DNA of 64,000 nucleotides, taken from contig NZ_CP043420.1 in NCBI RefSeq assembly GCF_008247605.1, positions 2,728,001-2,792,000 on the forward strand, given 5' to 3'. Each line of letters begins with the position of its first letter. The first letter of the stretch is position 1. The stretch is from Kushneria phosphatilytica (GTDB lineage Bacteria; Pseudomonadota; Gammaproteobacteria; Pseudomonadales; Halomonadaceae). Under the pieces are notes generated by a model, which saw nothing but the letters and a program-made list of their open reading frames with translations, was not told where the DNA came from and searched no databases. This document shows, one piece after another, positions 43,687 through 55,724 of the stretch. Made by a program: the position numbers and the translations under genes.

Positions 43687-43722
43687 TGAATGCCGGCAGA
43701 TACGGAAATCTTCCGGCATTCA
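43687..43722. terminator. Long hairpin between convergent genes
   Basis: A 10-bp stem TGAATGCCGG/CCGGCATTCA, with AGAT/ATCT pairing inside the loop, fills the 46 bases between the FAD reductase and acyltransferase stops. No T-run, but the stem is strong and symmetric, so it may act in both directions. Confidence 0.5.
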
Positions 43723-43726
43723 CAGG

Positions 43727-44479
43727 CTAATGGCTTTCGGCCTGTATCGCCTGTTGTCTCAGGTACTGTTCATGCAATTCATGGTTGATCTGTCGATATA
43801 GCGTGTGCAGACCCGGTTGCATTTTCCTGACACCCTGGTGCTGATCCAGGTAATAGGCAGCGCGACGACCACAAATTTCGAACATATCGCTGACCCGTTG
43901 GAAGACCAGCCCCGAACGAGCCAATAAGCGCGGAAATTTGGGCTCCATGAAAGCCAGAATATGCTGTCGCCCTGCAAGACCGACCATGGCCAACCCTGCC
44001 AGGAACAGACTCTCCCCCACCAACACACTCTCCTTGCGAGAGCAGGGTATTTCCTCATGGGATATTGAGCCGCGTAAATCCTGTAGTCTGAAACGTCTGG
44101 GTATTGCCAATCGCGATACCTCACACAACTGATCACGCGAGATAACACCGAGTTTCGAAAGAGAGTTTTTCAGACTCTCACCACAGTAATGCTCTATGGG
44201 AAGCCGAGCTTCATTATCCTGATCCTGCTTTAGGCTGCCAGGCAAGACCAGTCTGACGCAGCCTACTACCGTGCCTGATGCGATATGCTCGACATAGCAC
44301 TGATCCGCGACTTCATCAAAGTGATCCATCTCGAGCTGGCGCACTCGATCTTCCGAGAGCGAGTAGTTCAGTTCCTGATTGAACACCTCATATCTCAGCG
44401 CGAAAATCCGATTTCTTTCCTCCGCGGTAGATGCCAGCCTGAACCTGTACTCCTGCGTAAATTTCTCGATTTCATCCAT
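43727..44479 (-). CDS. FeeM/LuxI-like acyltransferase (PEP-CTERM/exosortase-associated type)
   Basis: A 250-residue GNAT-fold protein of the N-acyl amino acid synthase / autoinducer-synthase-like group. FALRYEVFNQELNYS near residues 26-40 is the RYxVF motif shared with LuxI and FeeM; HFDEVADQCYVEHIASGTVVGCVRL and LCEVSRLAIPRRFR (beta-bulge Glu and Arg) follow. It probably transfers an acyl chain from acyl-ACP to an amino compound. Many homologs are called PEP-CTERM-system-associated, but no exosortase is here. It is the last gene of the four-gene unit with the GGDEF-EAL protein, 26 bases downstream of it. No LuxR-type gene is adjacent. Confidence 0.8.
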   Translation of the reverse strand: MDEIEKFTQEYRFRLASTAEERNRIFALRYEVFNQELNYSLSEDRVRQLEMDHFDEVADQCYVEHIASGTVVGCVRLVLPGSLKQDQDNEARLPIEHYCGESLKNSLSKLGVISRDQLCEVSRLAIPRRFRLQDLRGSISHEEIPCSRKESVLVGESLFLAGLAMVGLAGRQHILAFMEPKFPRLLARSGLVFQRVSDMFEICGRRAAYYLDQHQGVRKMQPGLHTLYRQINHELHEQYLRQQAIQAESH

Positions 44480-44505
44480 ATCATTCCCTGCCTTGCGGAG
44501 TGATT

Positions 44506-47355
44506 TCAGCTGTTGTTATTGCCCGACCCGATATGCTTTTCGAGTAATGTTGTGGCATGTTCCGGGCGCCCCAGATAATAGCCCTGAACATAATCGATAC
44601 CGTAGGATTCGAGAATGGGTAGCAGGGCTTCCCGATCCACGAATTCGGCAATTGTAAGCTTGCCGAACCCCCGGGCAATGTCGGCGATGGCCTTGACGAT
44701 CAACTGGTTCTCTTCGCTCTCGGGTAACGTTTGTATGAAGGAACCATCGATCTTGATGTAATCGGCTGGCAACTGCTCCAGATAATGGAAACTGCTGAAA
44801 CCAACCCCGAAGTCATCGAGAGCAATCTCACAGCCCAGCCGCCGAATACCTTCCAGCACGCCCCGAGCGGTCGCAAAATCGGTCACGGCAGCGGTTTCGG
44901 TGACCTCGATGATCAAGCGTTTCGGATCGGCACCGCTGGCGTCGAGTTCACCTACCAGGAAATCCTTCAGCCCCGCATCATGCAACGATTGGCCGGAAAG
45001 ATTGACCGCCAGACTGATACCCTCGGTGGTGATCCGACACAGTAGTTGCAGGGTATGACGCAGCACCCAACGATCCAGGGCCACGATCTGGCCGCTGCGC
45101 TCGGCAACGGGTATGAAGCTCCCCGGAGAGATCAGGGTTCCATTTTCTTCCCTGAGTCGCACCAGTGTTTCGTAGTGCAGGATACTGCCATCGGCAAGAT
45201 GCACGATGGGCTGCAGCATCAGCTCGAAGCGATCCTCAAGCAGCGCACTGCGCAACCGCTCGACCCAGTAAACCCGTTCCTGCAGCTCATTGCGCTCATG
45301 CTGTACCGTTGACAGCAGATGCCATCGCTGTGAGCGATCTTCCTTGGCCTTGTACATGGCGAAGTCTGCATTGGCCATCAGCTCATTCGGACTATCCCCA
45401 TGCAATGGATAAAGCGCAATGCCAATACTGGCCATGGCTCTGTGATGACGCTCCTCAACAGTCAGCACAATCTGATCCAGCGCCTGGACAAGCATTTTGG
45501 CTATATCGCGAGCCAGTTCAGCATCGGCTTGCTCCAGCAGGATGGCAAACTCATCACCGCCCAGCCGGGCAATGATCCCTTTTTGTCCGACTTCATCCGC
45601 GATGGCCTGAGCCACCAGTCGCAATAAGCGATCGCCCGCCTGATGCCCCCCCAGCTCATTGACTTCCTTGAACCGGTCCAGATCGAGATAAAGTACGGCC
45701 CCCCATGCTCCCGGGATAATCGATCGGGCCATCGCCTCTTCGAAGAAACGCCGGTTATAGAGCTCGGTCAACGGGTCACGATGAGCCAGCCAGGTCAGTC
45801 GCTGTTCGGCCAGCTTGCGTTCGGTGATATCCAGGCCAACGGATATCAATTCCGGTTCACCACCAGACTGCGCACCGAGAGGGGTGTGATACCAGACAAT
45901 GGTGCGCGGTTCTCCATCGGCCGCATACATGACCCCCTCCTGCTGTCCACCCTGATCGAACAGGTGAGAGGAATGTTTCAGCTCAGGCATCATGATCTTC
46001 GTGAAGCGTTGCTGAAGCAGCTCGGATTCTGTCAGCCCGGTCATCATGCAGCAGTATCGATTGACCAGTGTGATGCGATCGTGACGGTCGTGGGTCACGA
46101 TCAGTACCTGGGCGGTATCGAGCAGGTTACTGACGAAGTCTCGCTCGAATGCCAGCTCTCTCACGCGTAGCTCGAGTTGCTGACCCCGCGATTGTACCTC
46201 GCCCTCCAGAGTTTCCAGTTGTCGGGTCAGATCAAGAGTCGTGCCGGCCAGCACATCGATTTCATCGTGAAATTTTCGCCTCGAGAGAGAGATATGCTGA
46301 CGTACCACGTCAAAATTCCCCTGTGCCAGGCGAGGCAGCGTTCGGCTCAACTGACGCAACCGAGCCATGGGTTTCCAGAGAATAAACAACAGCAGTATTT
46401 CCGCTGCCAGCCAGCCGGTCAGTGCGATCAGCAGGGCCGTGCCCGTGGTGCGATGAATGCGTATAAGCTGGTCGGTAATATCGGAGATCAGCAAAAAATG
46501 CGTGCCATGGTCAGGCCCGCTACCTACCATACGATCAGCCAGGGAAACGGCTGTCAGCTCATAGTGGTGTCCTTCGAAAGCCAGCCGCTGCGCGTGATCC
46601 CATTGTGTCATGCTCGCCAGTTGCCGCGATGCAGCCCTGAGTATCGGTAGCGCCTGCTGTTCATGAGTCACGGCCAGAAGTGAACTCTGCCAACCGGCCA
46701 GAAAACGAGGATTCTTCAGGTCCGAAGAGAGCTGGTTGCTTTGCTGAACCAGCAAGGCAATCTCGCTACCGGTACTGAGCTGGATGTAGCGGGTGACCTC
46801 TGCCAGCGATCGCGACACCATCACCACGCCGACATTACGCCCGTCCTCCAACACCGGCACGGCAGCATACTGACGACACTCCTGCCGGCAGGACAGCATG
46901 ATTTTCGGGCGCTCGGCCTTCATGACAGCGCGAACCCATTGCGGGCCGGGTCGCAGCGCCTGCTGTAACTGCCCATGATGGGCCAGGCGCTGGCCCTGGC
47001 TGTCGAAAACCACAATGTCATCAATGCCGGCATCCAGCTGGAGCGTCGGCCATTGTGGCGTCAGCGCCTGATCAGCCGTTCTGGCGTCGTCTTTACTCAA
47101 CGCATCACGCAGCGCCCTGGAAGACGCCACCACACTGGCCAGCTGCTTGAGCACATCCGCCGAGCGCTGCATCGCCAGCTCGATTTCCTGCTGCTGACGC
47201 TCATGCAGCATCTGCCGGGAGTGATGAAACTGCTCGGTAAGACTGCTGTTGCTGTTCCATGTAATCAGCAGGGCCAGCCCCAGCAGCACCAGACTGGTCA
47301 GGGCCAGGGCCCGCCATTTCAGACTCAGTCGCCGGGGATTGCCAAAACGGGCCAT
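44506..47355 (-). CDS. Membrane Cache-PAS-GGDEF-EAL c-di-GMP enzyme
   Basis: A 949-residue inner-membrane signalling protein. TM1 is at about 15-33, a periplasmic double-Cache-like sensor at 34-300 with a Cys pair in LSCRQECRQYAAVPV, TM2 at 306-328, HAMP and coiled coil at about 330-405, PAS at 408-515, GGDEF at 520-680 and EAL at 690-935. The synthase motif RLGGDEF (597-603) is intact and no RxxD inhibitory site is visible before it. The EAL motif is ETL (Glu729), with AVNLSGQS, EVTETA, LDDFGVGFSSF, YIKIDG, IAEFVDRE and QGYYLGRP, so phosphodiesterase activity looks possible. The beta-barrel gene ends 14 bases upstream. Confidence 0.93.
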   Translation of the reverse strand: MARFGNPRRLSLKWRALALTSLVLLGLALLITWNSNSSLTEQFHHSRQMLHERQQQEIELAMQRSADVLKQLASVVASSRALRDALSKDDARTADQALTPQWPTLQLDAGIDDIVVFDSQGQRLAHHGQLQQALRPGPQWVRAVMKAERPKIMLSCRQECRQYAAVPVLEDGRNVGVVMVSRSLAEVTRYIQLSTGSEIALLVQQSNQLSSDLKNPRFLAGWQSSLLAVTHEQQALPILRAASRQLASMTQWDHAQRLAFEGHHYELTAVSLADRMVGSGPDHGTHFLLISDITDQLIRIHRTTGTALLIALTGWLAAEILLLFILWKPMARLRQLSRTLPRLAQGNFDVVRQHISLSRRKFHDEIDVLAGTTLDLTRQLETLEGEVQSRGQQLELRVRELAFERDFVSNLLDTAQVLIVTHDRHDRITLVNRYCCMMTGLTESELLQQRFTKIMMPELKHSSHLFDQGGQQEGVMYAADGEPRTIVWYHTPLGAQSGGEPELISVGLDITERKLAEQRLTWLAHRDPLTELYNRRFFEEAMARSIIPGAWGAVLYLDLDRFKEVNELGGHQAGDRLLRLVAQAIADEVGQKGIIARLGGDEFAILLEQADAELARDIAKMLVQALDQIVLTVEERHHRAMASIGIALYPLHGDSPNELMANADFAMYKAKEDRSQRWHLLSTVQHERNELQERVYWVERLRSALLEDRFELMLQPIVHLADGSILHYETLVRLREENGTLISPGSFIPVAERSGQIVALDRWVLRHTLQLLCRITTEGISLAVNLSGQSLHDAGLKDFLVGELDASGADPKRLIIEVTETAAVTDFATARGVLEGIRRLGCEIALDDFGVGFSSFHYLEQLPADYIKIDGSFIQTLPESEENQLIVKAIADIARGFGKLTIAEFVDREALLPILESYGIDYVQGYYLGRPEHATTLLEKHIGSGNNNS

Positions 47356-47369
47356 GTCGTTATTGCGGC

Positions 47370-48590
47370 TCAGAACAGGAAGGAAGTTTGCAGCAAAAGC
47401 ATTTGCCAGTGGCGCCGGGTTTCGTCGGAGTCAGGGTTATCCTGAGGGGGCAACCAACCCGTTCCATCGACATGATGCCACTCCGCTTCGATCAGCCAGC
47501 CGGAACTGATACGCCATTGCAGCCCGGTAGTGATGTCTCGTGCAAATCGGGAATAGGCAGGTCCCAGACCGTCAGCCTCATAGGCACGACCGGAAGGATC
47601 GTCCCGATCACTGGTCAGGGAGTCATAGCGCAATAGCCACTGCCAGTTCTCAAGGAAACGATAGGTATACTGAAGATACCAGCTTTCTCCTATCGCCTCT
47701 TTATTCAGCGAGGCACTATGGAAACCGTCCAACCTTGTTTTACGTATGGCGTACTCTGCAGTGAGACTCCAGGATTCCGCGTTATACTGGAGTGAAAAAA
47801 TCCAGGGCTGAAAGGTGAAATCTCCTTCACCGGCCTGTCTGTTCCTTAAATCGGCATCCATTTGACCGCCACTGACTGCCGCAATAACCCTTCCGCCGCC
47901 ATACTCATAACGCAACTGACCAATGACCGTCTTATTGCCGGTCAGATCAGAACGCTCGTCCTGAACAGTCAGAACACTCTCGACATCGTCATTCAACCGT
48001 GGCCTGCCAATACCCACCTGAAAACGTAGTGTTCCCAGCCCCAGTCGCTCCTCGTCATAGAGGGTGACACCATCCGTTGCGAGACCAACGGAACGCGTCC
48101 GATCAAAATAGATGGATTGCGGAAGCAGAATACCAGGGCGTGTCGAGGGGATATCACGTGTCTGATTATAAAAACCGAAAGGATTCTTGAATCGTCCCAC
48201 CTGGAGCCCCATGGTGCGATGCTGATCAGTCAATAACTGATAATCCAGCACGCCATAATCGAGCTCGGGGTCAGTGATACTGCTATTTCGACCGGCTTTC
48301 CTTGCCAGCACCTGCGCGGCCAGCAACATGTTCTGAGTGGGACGAGTCGATGCATTGAGCCCCAGCTCGGTATATTGCAGGCTGCCACCCTGCTCGCTAC
48401 TGGGCCCGAAAAAGTCATTATGATCGCTGACAATCAGAGCCTGACTCATGAAACCATGCATCTGAAAGGTATCGGTGAGCTCTCCGGCCATGACTGCAGG
48501 TGCCAGCCCTGCCATCAGCGTGCCGGACAGTCCGACGCCAAAAATGCTACTTGCCAGGTTATTCAACGGTAAGCACCCGAACCCGATCAC
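47370..48590 (-). CDS. Outer-membrane beta-barrel protein (porin-like)
   Basis: A 406-residue protein with an N-terminal signal (ending APAVMA, about residue 35) and a sequence of alternating hydrophobic and polar residues rich in Tyr, Trp and Gly, for example SWYLQYTYRFLENWQWLLRYDSL and WLIEAEWHHVDGTG. It ends LLLQTSFLF with the C-terminal Phe recognised by the BAM complex. About 16 strands are plausible. The GTG start at 48590 lies inside the preceding gene (32-base overlap) and lacks a good ribosome site, so the start is uncertain; ATG 48515 is another choice. No family name recognised. Ligand unknown. Confidence 0.75.
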   Translation of the reverse strand: MIGFGCLPLNNLASSIFGVGLSGTLMAGLAPAVMAGELTDTFQMHGFMSQALIVSDHNDFFGPSSEQGGSLQYTELGLNASTRPTQNMLLAAQVLARKAGRNSSITDPELDYGVLDYQLLTDQHRTMGLQVGRFKNPFGFYNQTRDIPSTRPGILLPQSIYFDRTRSVGLATDGVTLYDEERLGLGTLRFQVGIGRPRLNDDVESVLTVQDERSDLTGNKTVIGQLRYEYGGGRVIAAVSGGQMDADLRNRQAGEGDFTFQPWIFSLQYNAESWSLTAEYAIRKTRLDGFHSASLNKEAIGESWYLQYTYRFLENWQWLLRYDSLTSDRDDPSGRAYEADGLGPAYSRFARDITTGLQWRISSGWLIEAEWHHVDGTGWLPPQDNPDSDETRRHWQMLLLQTSFLF

Positions 48591-48996
48591 TTAAAGCCGA
48601 CCGATCAACATAACCGATCCCCCCGGGTGTTGACGCCACCCTGTCTACCATGGCGGCCTCACTGGAGACCTCGTTCGGCGCCTGACCGGTGCCGGAAAAA
48701 ACTACCCGATCCCAGGCCAGCCGCAGTTGATGCGGATAAACGTTGAGTATCTCCTTGGCAAAACGTTCATGAATGGCATTGTTATCCGGCAGGACAAAAA
48801 CGTGCGCCGATTGACCATTGGGAAAGGCACGCTGTCGCATGGCGAAAATGGCGCGGGCCGTCTCATGGTTCAGGCTGGCCAGTTCGACATCAGGATTGGT
48901 AATAATCACAACCGATGAGGGTTCACTGGCCAGCGTCACCGGTATCTGCAATAACAGGGCTATCAGCACTGTCAGAGCGATCAGGCTCCGAGACAT
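48559..48996 (-). CDS. Very short PstS-like periplasmic binding protein
   Basis: A 145-residue protein with a signal peptide (about residues 1-24, ending VTLASE) and a compact PstS-like part: ARAIFAMRQRAFPNGQS, then VFVLPDNNAIHERFAKEIL and VASTPGGIGYVDRSAL. Full phosphate-binding proteins have two lobes and about 300 residues; this has roughly half. It may therefore bind a ligand as a single lobe, or dock on the Cache sensor of the GGDEF-EAL protein as NspS does on MbaA (inference). The ATG at 48996 follows AGGAGG. First gene of the four-gene unit. Confidence 0.75.
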   Translation of the reverse strand: MSRSLIALTVLIALLLQIPVTLASEPSSVVIITNPDVELASLNHETARAIFAMRQRAFPNGQSAHVFVLPDNNAIHERFAKEILNVYPHQLRLAWDRVVFSGTGQAPNEVSSEAAMVDRVASTPGGIGYVDRSALSDRVRVLTVE

Positions 48997-49289
48997 TATC
49001 CGGAGCCTCCTGTTGTCGCGTTTGTCATTCACCCTTCCTCGTCCCGGTAGCAGCAAGCCTGCCCCATGACGGGATGTCGCCGAATGGGCATTGTCGATAG
49101 CTGCTCATAAGCAACCATATTGACAGCCATCCCATCCCGCGAAGACGGGAAAAGGCCCACTTTACCCTCTTGATTCCATTGTTGATGATGCATCAACTCT
49201 AATTGAGACCGGTGAAACACATCGAACTGCCAGGCCTCGTATATTGTTCAGCCCCGAAGCGTCGGGATAATCGCCTGTAACCGGGCAAG
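48997..49289. other. Intergenic region upstream of the PstS-like gene
   Basis: About 290 bases without a credible gene. The region should hold the promoter of the leftward four-gene signalling unit. A short frame running in here (to 49220) has no support. No operator palindrome was recognised. Confidence 0.4.
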
Positions 49290-49315
49290 AAAAAGCCCCG
49301 ATAATCATCGGGGCT
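49290..49315 (-). terminator. Intrinsic terminator after gltD
   Basis: AGCCCCGAT pairs with ATCGGGGCT around a four-base loop, and on the minus strand a five-T run follows directly. It lies 20 bases after the gltD stop at 49335. Confidence 0.9.
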
Positions 49316-49334
49316 CCTCTTATACAAAAGGAAA

Positions 49335-50765
<1,431 letters not shown>

Positions 50766-50786
50766 TCACTCAGGCCGGCGACGGCC

Positions 50787-53700
50787 TTATTCCGGCTGAC
50801 GCCGTGACTGGGCCAGCAGCCCGTTGAGACTTGCGGCCTTGGGCTTGACCAACCAGAAGTGACGCACATAGTCGGAAAAATCGCTGAGCAGTTCCTGCCC
50901 CCATGCCGAATATGTCTGCGCCACATAGTCCTGCAGGATTTCGCGCAGATAGCGACGGTAGGCTTCCATGTGTTCCGTACTGACACGATGGATCTCGACC
51001 AGCTCATGGTTGTAGCGGTCGACGAAGTCACGCTCCAGATCGAGTACGAAGGCAAATCCACCGGTCATGCCGGCACCGAAGTTGAATCCGGTCCGCCCCA
51101 GCACTGTCACTACACCGCCTGTCATGTATTCGCAGCAGTGATCACCTGCGCCTTCGATAACAGCATGACAACCGGAATTGCGCACGGCGAATCGCTCACC
51201 CGCCTGACCGGCAGCGTACAGCTGGCCGCCCGTGGCGCCATAGAGACAGGTGTTGCCGATGATCGCCGTATGCTGGCTCTCGAAGCGACTGGACCTGGGA
51301 GGCGTAATGACCAGCCGGCCACCGTTCATGCCCTTGCCGACATAATCATTGGCATCTCCCTCGAGATACATGTGAAGCCCTCGAGCGTTCCACACGCCAA
51401 AACTCTGCCCGGCCACACCCTTCAAGCGCAGGGTGATCGGTGTCTCCTCAAGGCCGGTCTCGCCATAACGCTTGGCGATGGCTCCGGAAAGCGTGGCCCC
51501 GATCGAACGATCGCAGTTGGTCACCGTGAACGAGAACTCTCCGCCCTTGCCCGTTTCCAGTGCTGACCCGACCGCTGACAGAATTTCCTGGTTCTTCGCT
51601 CCCGGATCGTGCGGCTCGTTACGGTGGACCTGGCAGAACTGCGGAGCATCCGCCGGCACCCAGTCGTTGTTCAGAAGCGACTGGAACTCGAGCTGGCGCT
51701 GGGCACTGGTCTCGCCTTCGATCTTCTCCAGAAGATCGACCCGGCCGATGAGATCGGTCAGCTGGCGAACGCCCAGCATGGCCATGATTTCGCGAACTTC
51801 CTCGGCGATGAAGCGGAAATAGTTCTTGACCATATCCACGGTGCCACGGAAATGCTCATCACGCAGCGCCTGATGCTGGGTGGCCACGCCGGTCGCACAA
51901 TTGTTGAGGTGGCAGATACGCAGGTATTTGCAGCCCAGCGCAACCATCGGTGCCGTCCCGAAGCCAAAACTTTCGGCGCCCAGGATGGCCGCCTTGACCA
52001 CATCGAGACCGGTCTTGAGTCCACCATCGGTCTGCAGCCGGATCTTGTCCCGCATACCATTGATGCGTAGTGCCTGATGGACTTCGGGTAGCCCCAATTC
52101 CCAGGGCGAGCCAGCGTGCTTGATCGAAGTCAACGGGCTGGCCGCAGTGCCGCCGTCATAGCCGGACACCGTAATCAGATCCGCATAGGCCTTGGCTACA
52201 CCGGTGGCGATGGTACCAATGCCGGGCTCGGAAACCAGCTTGACCGAGACCTGAGCTTCAGGATTGACCTGCTTGAGATCAAAGATCAGCTGTGCCAGAT
52301 CCTCGATCGAATAAATATCATGGTGTGGTGGCGGTGAAATCAGGGTCACCCCGGGGACGGCGTAGCGCAGCCGGGCAATCAGCTCATTGACCTTACCGCC
52401 GGGCAGCTGGCCGCCCTCCCCGGGCTTGGCCCCCTGCGCGACCTTGATCTGCAGTACCTCGGCATTGACCAGATAGGCAGGCGTGACACCAAATCGTCCG
52501 GAAGCGATCTGCTTGATCTTTGAACTCTTGATGGTGCCGTAGCGTGCTGGATCCTCGCCACCCTCGCCGGAGTTCGATCGTCCTCCGGTTTCGTTCATTG
52601 CCTGTGCCAGCGCCTCATGGGCCTCCGGTGACAAAGCGCCGAGGCTCATGCCGGCGCTGTCGAAACGTGGCAGCAGTGACGCCACCGGTTCAACTTCATC
52701 AAGCGCTACCGGTTCATGGCCTTCCCGGAGCTTCAACAGATCGCGCAGCGTTGCTACCGGGCGTTCATTGACCAGGCGGGCAAACTTCTTCCATTTGCCG
52801 TAATCGCTCTCCTGTACCGCTTCCTGCAACAACTTGATCACATCCGGGTTATAGGCGTGATATTCGTGATTGTGCACATAGCGATAAAGCCCCCCCTGGC
52901 GAGGCGGTTTGCGGCGAATCCAGGCATCACGGGCCAACAGCTCCTGTGCCATCTGCAGCTCACTGAAGCCGGCCCCCTCGATACGTGAGGCCATATCGGG
53001 AAAGCACATATCCCGAACTTCGGAAGAGAGGCCTACAGCCTCGAACAGCTGCGAACCGCGATAGGAAGCTATATGTGAAATCCCCATCTTGGAGAGGATC
53101 TTGTAAAGCCCCTTCTGCAGGCCACGCCGATAGTTTTCCCGGCCTTCGGCAGGGTCACCGGTCAGTTCGCCCGTACGATACATGTCCGCCATGACCTGAT
53201 AGGCGAGCCAGGGATAGATGGCCGTGGCCCCCACGCCAAACAGTACCGCCATCTGATGGGCGTCGCGCGCCCAGGCAGTTTCCACCACCAGGTTGACTCG
53301 GGGTCGCAACGCGAGGCGCCCAAGGTGGTGATGAACCGCGCCGACGGCCAGGGCCGGATGGATCGGCAATTGGCCACGCTCAAGCCCGGCATCGCTGAGC
53401 ACCAGTACCACACTGCCATGATGGGCAGCGTGCTCGGCGCGGCGACAGAGCTCGTGCAGCGCCTGACGCAACGAGACACTCTCGCCGTTGTAGTTCAGCG
53501 ACAGCGTCTCGCTGGCAAAGGCGGGGTCTTCCTGGGTGGTCAGCGCAGTGAACTTGCGCGGTGACAGCACCGGCGTGGTCAGGATCAACCGATGAGCGTG
53601 CTCGGGCGTTGCTCTGAAGACATTGAGCTCAGCGCCCATACAGGTCTCCAGTGACATCACGATGGCTTCGCGCAATGGATCGATCGGCGGATTGGTCACC

Positions 53701-55241
53701 TGAGCGAACTTCTGGCGGAAGAAATCGGTTAGTGCCCGAGGCTGACGGGACAGCACTGCCATGGGCGTGTCATCTCCCATCGAGCCGACGGCTTCCTGGC
53801 CGCTCTCGGCCAGCGGTCGCAGTACCTGGTCGCGCTCCTCATTGGTGACGAGGAACATTTTCTCCTGTACCGCCAGGGTCTCGGCATCCATCGGCTGAAA
53901 GCGAGCCAGCTCGGTCAGCGCCGATTCAAGATACTGGGCGTTGTCCTTCAGCCAGCGCTTGTAGGGATAAGCCGATTTGAGCCGATCATCGACGTCACTG
54001 GTATGCAGCACCTCCCCGGTGTGGGTATCCACTGAAAGAATCTGACCGGGGCCGACACGCCCTTTCGCCACCACCGACTCCGGGGCGTAGTCCCACACAC
54101 CGATCTCGGAGGAGAGTGTGATGTAACCATTATCGGTGATGACCCAACGCGCCGGGCGCAGGCCGTTGCGATCAAGCATGCACACGGCATGCCGACCATC
54201 GGTCAGCACGATGCCGGCCGGGCCATCCCAGGCCTCCATGTGCATCGAGTTGTATTCGTAGAAGGCACGCAGATCGGCATCCATGGTTTCAACGTTCTGC
54301 CATGCCGGTGGCACCATCATGCGCACCGCCCGGTAAAGCTCCATGCCGCCGGTCAGCAGTACCTCGAGCATGTTATCCATGCTCGAGGAGTCGGAACCGG
54401 TAGTATTGACGATCTCATCGAGCTGCTCGATGTCGCTCAGATGTTCGCTGGCGAAGTTCGCCCGTCGGGCATTGGCCCAGCTACGGTTGGCTTCGATGGT
54501 GTTGATCTCACCGTTATGCGCCAGAAAACGGAAAGGCTGGGCCAACGGCCAGCGCGGTGCCGTGTTGGTAGAGAAGCGCTGATGGAAAACACAGATTGAG
54601 GTCTTCAGTCGCTCATCGCCGAGATCATCGTAAAAGGTCGGCAAATCGGCGGGCATCATCAGGCCCTTGTAGGAAACGACCTTCGAGGAGAGAGAACAGA
54701 CGTAGAACTCCTCGTCTTCCCGAAGCTGCTGCTCGGCCAGCCGACGCCCCATGAACAGATCGACATTGAACGACAGATCATCGCCGCGCTCTTCTGCAGG
54801 CTCGACAAAGATCTGGCGAATGCGCGGCATGCACTCCCGAGCAATCGGCCCACACACCTCCGGGTTGACTGGCACGTCACGCCAGCCGCGCACGGCGAGG
54901 CCACGCTCGGTGAGCTGTGTCTCCAGTACCTGTCGCCCCTGACGTTCACGTGCGTCATCGTCGGCAAAAAACACCACACCTACGGCGAAATTATTGCCCA
55001 GCTCCGCATCCAGCGCTTCACGCGCGGCGGCGCGCATGAACGCTTCAGGCATGGCAAACAGCAGGCCACAGCCATCGCCGGTCTTGCCATCGGAATTGAT
55101 ACCGCCACGGTGTGTCATGCAGGTCAGGGATTCGATCGCGGTCGACAGCAGATCGAAGCTTGCCTGTCCTTCCATGTGGGCGATCAGGCCAAAGCCACAG
55201 TTGTCACGGAATTCTCCGGGGTGGTGGAGACCTCTGGTCAT
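50787..55241 (-). CDS. gltB: Glutamate synthase (NADPH) large subunit
   Basis: A 1484-residue enzyme making two glutamates from glutamine and 2-oxoglutarate. The amidotransferase nucleophile is Cys15 in [14 protein letters not shown], exposed after removal of a 14-residue propeptide. Then come the central domain, the FMN-binding synthase domain ([49 protein letters not shown]), the 3Fe-4S Cys set ([16 protein letters not shown]) and the C-terminal GXGXG domain ([28 protein letters not shown]). The ATG at 55241 ([10 protein letters not shown]) has AGAGG upstream, so the ATG at 55289 is rejected. Confidence 0.97.
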   Translation of the reverse strand: MTRGLHHPGEFRDNCGFGLIAHMEGQASFDLLSTAIESLTCMTHRGGINSDGKTGDGCGLLFAMPEAFMRAAAREALDAELGNNFAVGVVFFADDDARERQGRQVLETQLTERGLAVRGWRDVPVNPEVCGPIARECMPRIRQIFVEPAEERGDDLSFNVDLFMGRRLAEQQLREDEEFYVCSLSSKVVSYKGLMMPADLPTFYDDLGDERLKTSICVFHQRFSTNTAPRWPLAQPFRFLAHNGEINTIEANRSWANARRANFASEHLSDIEQLDEIVNTTGSDSSSMDNMLEVLLTGGMELYRAVRMMVPPAWQNVETMDADLRAFYEYNSMHMEAWDGPAGIVLTDGRHAVCMLDRNGLRPARWVITDNGYITLSSEIGVWDYAPESVVAKGRVGPGQILSVDTHTGEVLHTSDVDDRLKSAYPYKRWLKDNAQYLESALTELARFQPMDAETLAVQEKMFLVTNEERDQVLRPLAESGQEAVGSMGDDTPMAVLSRQPRALTDFFRQKFAQVTNPPIDPLREAIVMSLETCMGAELNVFRATPEHAHRLILTTPVLSPRKFTALTTQEDPAFASETLSLNYNGESVSLRQALHELCRRAEHAAHHGSVVLVLSDAGLERGQLPIHPALAVGAVHHHLGRLALRPRVNLVVETAWARDAHQMAVLFGVGATAIYPWLAYQVMADMYRTGELTGDPAEGRENYRRGLQKGLYKILSKMGISHIASYRGSQLFEAVGLSSEVRDMCFPDMASRIEGAGFSELQMAQELLARDAWIRRKPPRQGGLYRYVHNHEYHAYNPDVIKLLQEAVQESDYGKWKKFARLVNERPVATLRDLLKLREGHEPVALDEVEPVASLLPRFDSAGMSLGALSPEAHEALAQAMNETGGRSNSGEGGEDPARYGTIKSSKIKQIASGRFGVTPAYLVNAEVLQIKVAQGAKPGEGGQLPGGKVNELIARLRYAVPGVTLISPPPHHDIYSIEDLAQLIFDLKQVNPEAQVSVKLVSEPGIGTIATGVAKAYADLITVSGYDGGTAASPLTSIKHAGSPWELGLPEVHQALRINGMRDKIRLQTDGGLKTGLDVVKAAILGAESFGFGTAPMVALGCKYLRICHLNNCATGVATQHQALRDEHFRGTVDMVKNYFRFIAEEVREIMAMLGVRQLTDLIGRVDLLEKIEGETSAQRQLEFQSLLNNDWVPADAPQFCQVHRNEPHDPGAKNQEILSAVGSALETGKGGEFSFTVTNCDRSIGATLSGAIAKRYGETGLEETPITLRLKGVAGQSFGVWNARGLHMYLEGDANDYVGKGMNGGRLVITPPRSSRFESQHTAIIGNTCLYGATGGQLYAAGQAGERFAVRNSGCHAVIEGAGDHCCEYMTGGVVTVLGRTGFNFGAGMTGGFAFVLDLERDFVDRYNHELVEIHRVSTEHMEAYRRYLREILQDYVAQTYSAWGQELLSDFSDYVRHFWLVKPKAASLNGLLAQSRRQPE

Positions 55242-55688
55242 GGACGTGCCTCTAACAGGAATGTGTCTACACCGACGCCGCTCGGTCAAACCGAAGGGGA
55301 TTGTCGTCGTTTATAAAAAGGGCTATATTTTTCGGTTATTTTTGTTATGGCCGCGTCATACGGGTCGCGATGACGGGGATGGAAGAGCAATCGAGCATAT
55401 CGATCAGACCTGCCCGGCGCAAATCCCTGTTGTTGATTCCCCGGATCAAAACCATCGCAAAATCGCGATATTAGCTTCGAAGCAGTTGAAATCACGCATA
55501 TTCTCAACGAGCTGGAGAATAAACCAATATACGTTTGGCGAGCATCCAGCAAGCTGTACTGAACACTTTCCCCCATACCGATTTTGCATAGCCCATGCCG
55601 TTTTATCAGCAGAGCACCGGGTCACCGCTGTCTGGCAGGGCACACGACAGGCTAACGCAGGACGTATGAAGGAAGGGCCGAACAGTAG
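55242..55688. other. Gene-free AT-rich gap upstream of gltB
   Basis: About 450 bases between aroB and gltB with no credible coding frame and visibly lower GC than the flanks, especially near 55305-55350. It must contain the gltB promoter (leftward). In many gammaproteobacteria a damX gene sits here. I saw no SPOR-like remnant and no clear sigma-70 pair. Confidence 0.5.
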
Positions 55689-55724
55689 CGTGCCCGCTTC
55701 ATCCGACAGGGTGAAACGGGCACG
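55689..55724 (-). terminator. Hairpin after aroB
   Basis: CGTGCCCG-C-TTCA pairs with TGAA-A-CGGGCACG, a 13-position stem with one mismatch, 26 bases after the aroB stop. No T-run follows on the minus strand. It probably separates the pil-aro transcript from gltB. Confidence 0.45.

Noticed and set aside
55286..55576. 96-codon minus-strand frame upstream of gltB
   Set aside because: No ribosome site, no recognisable motif, odd composition; better read as leader DNA.
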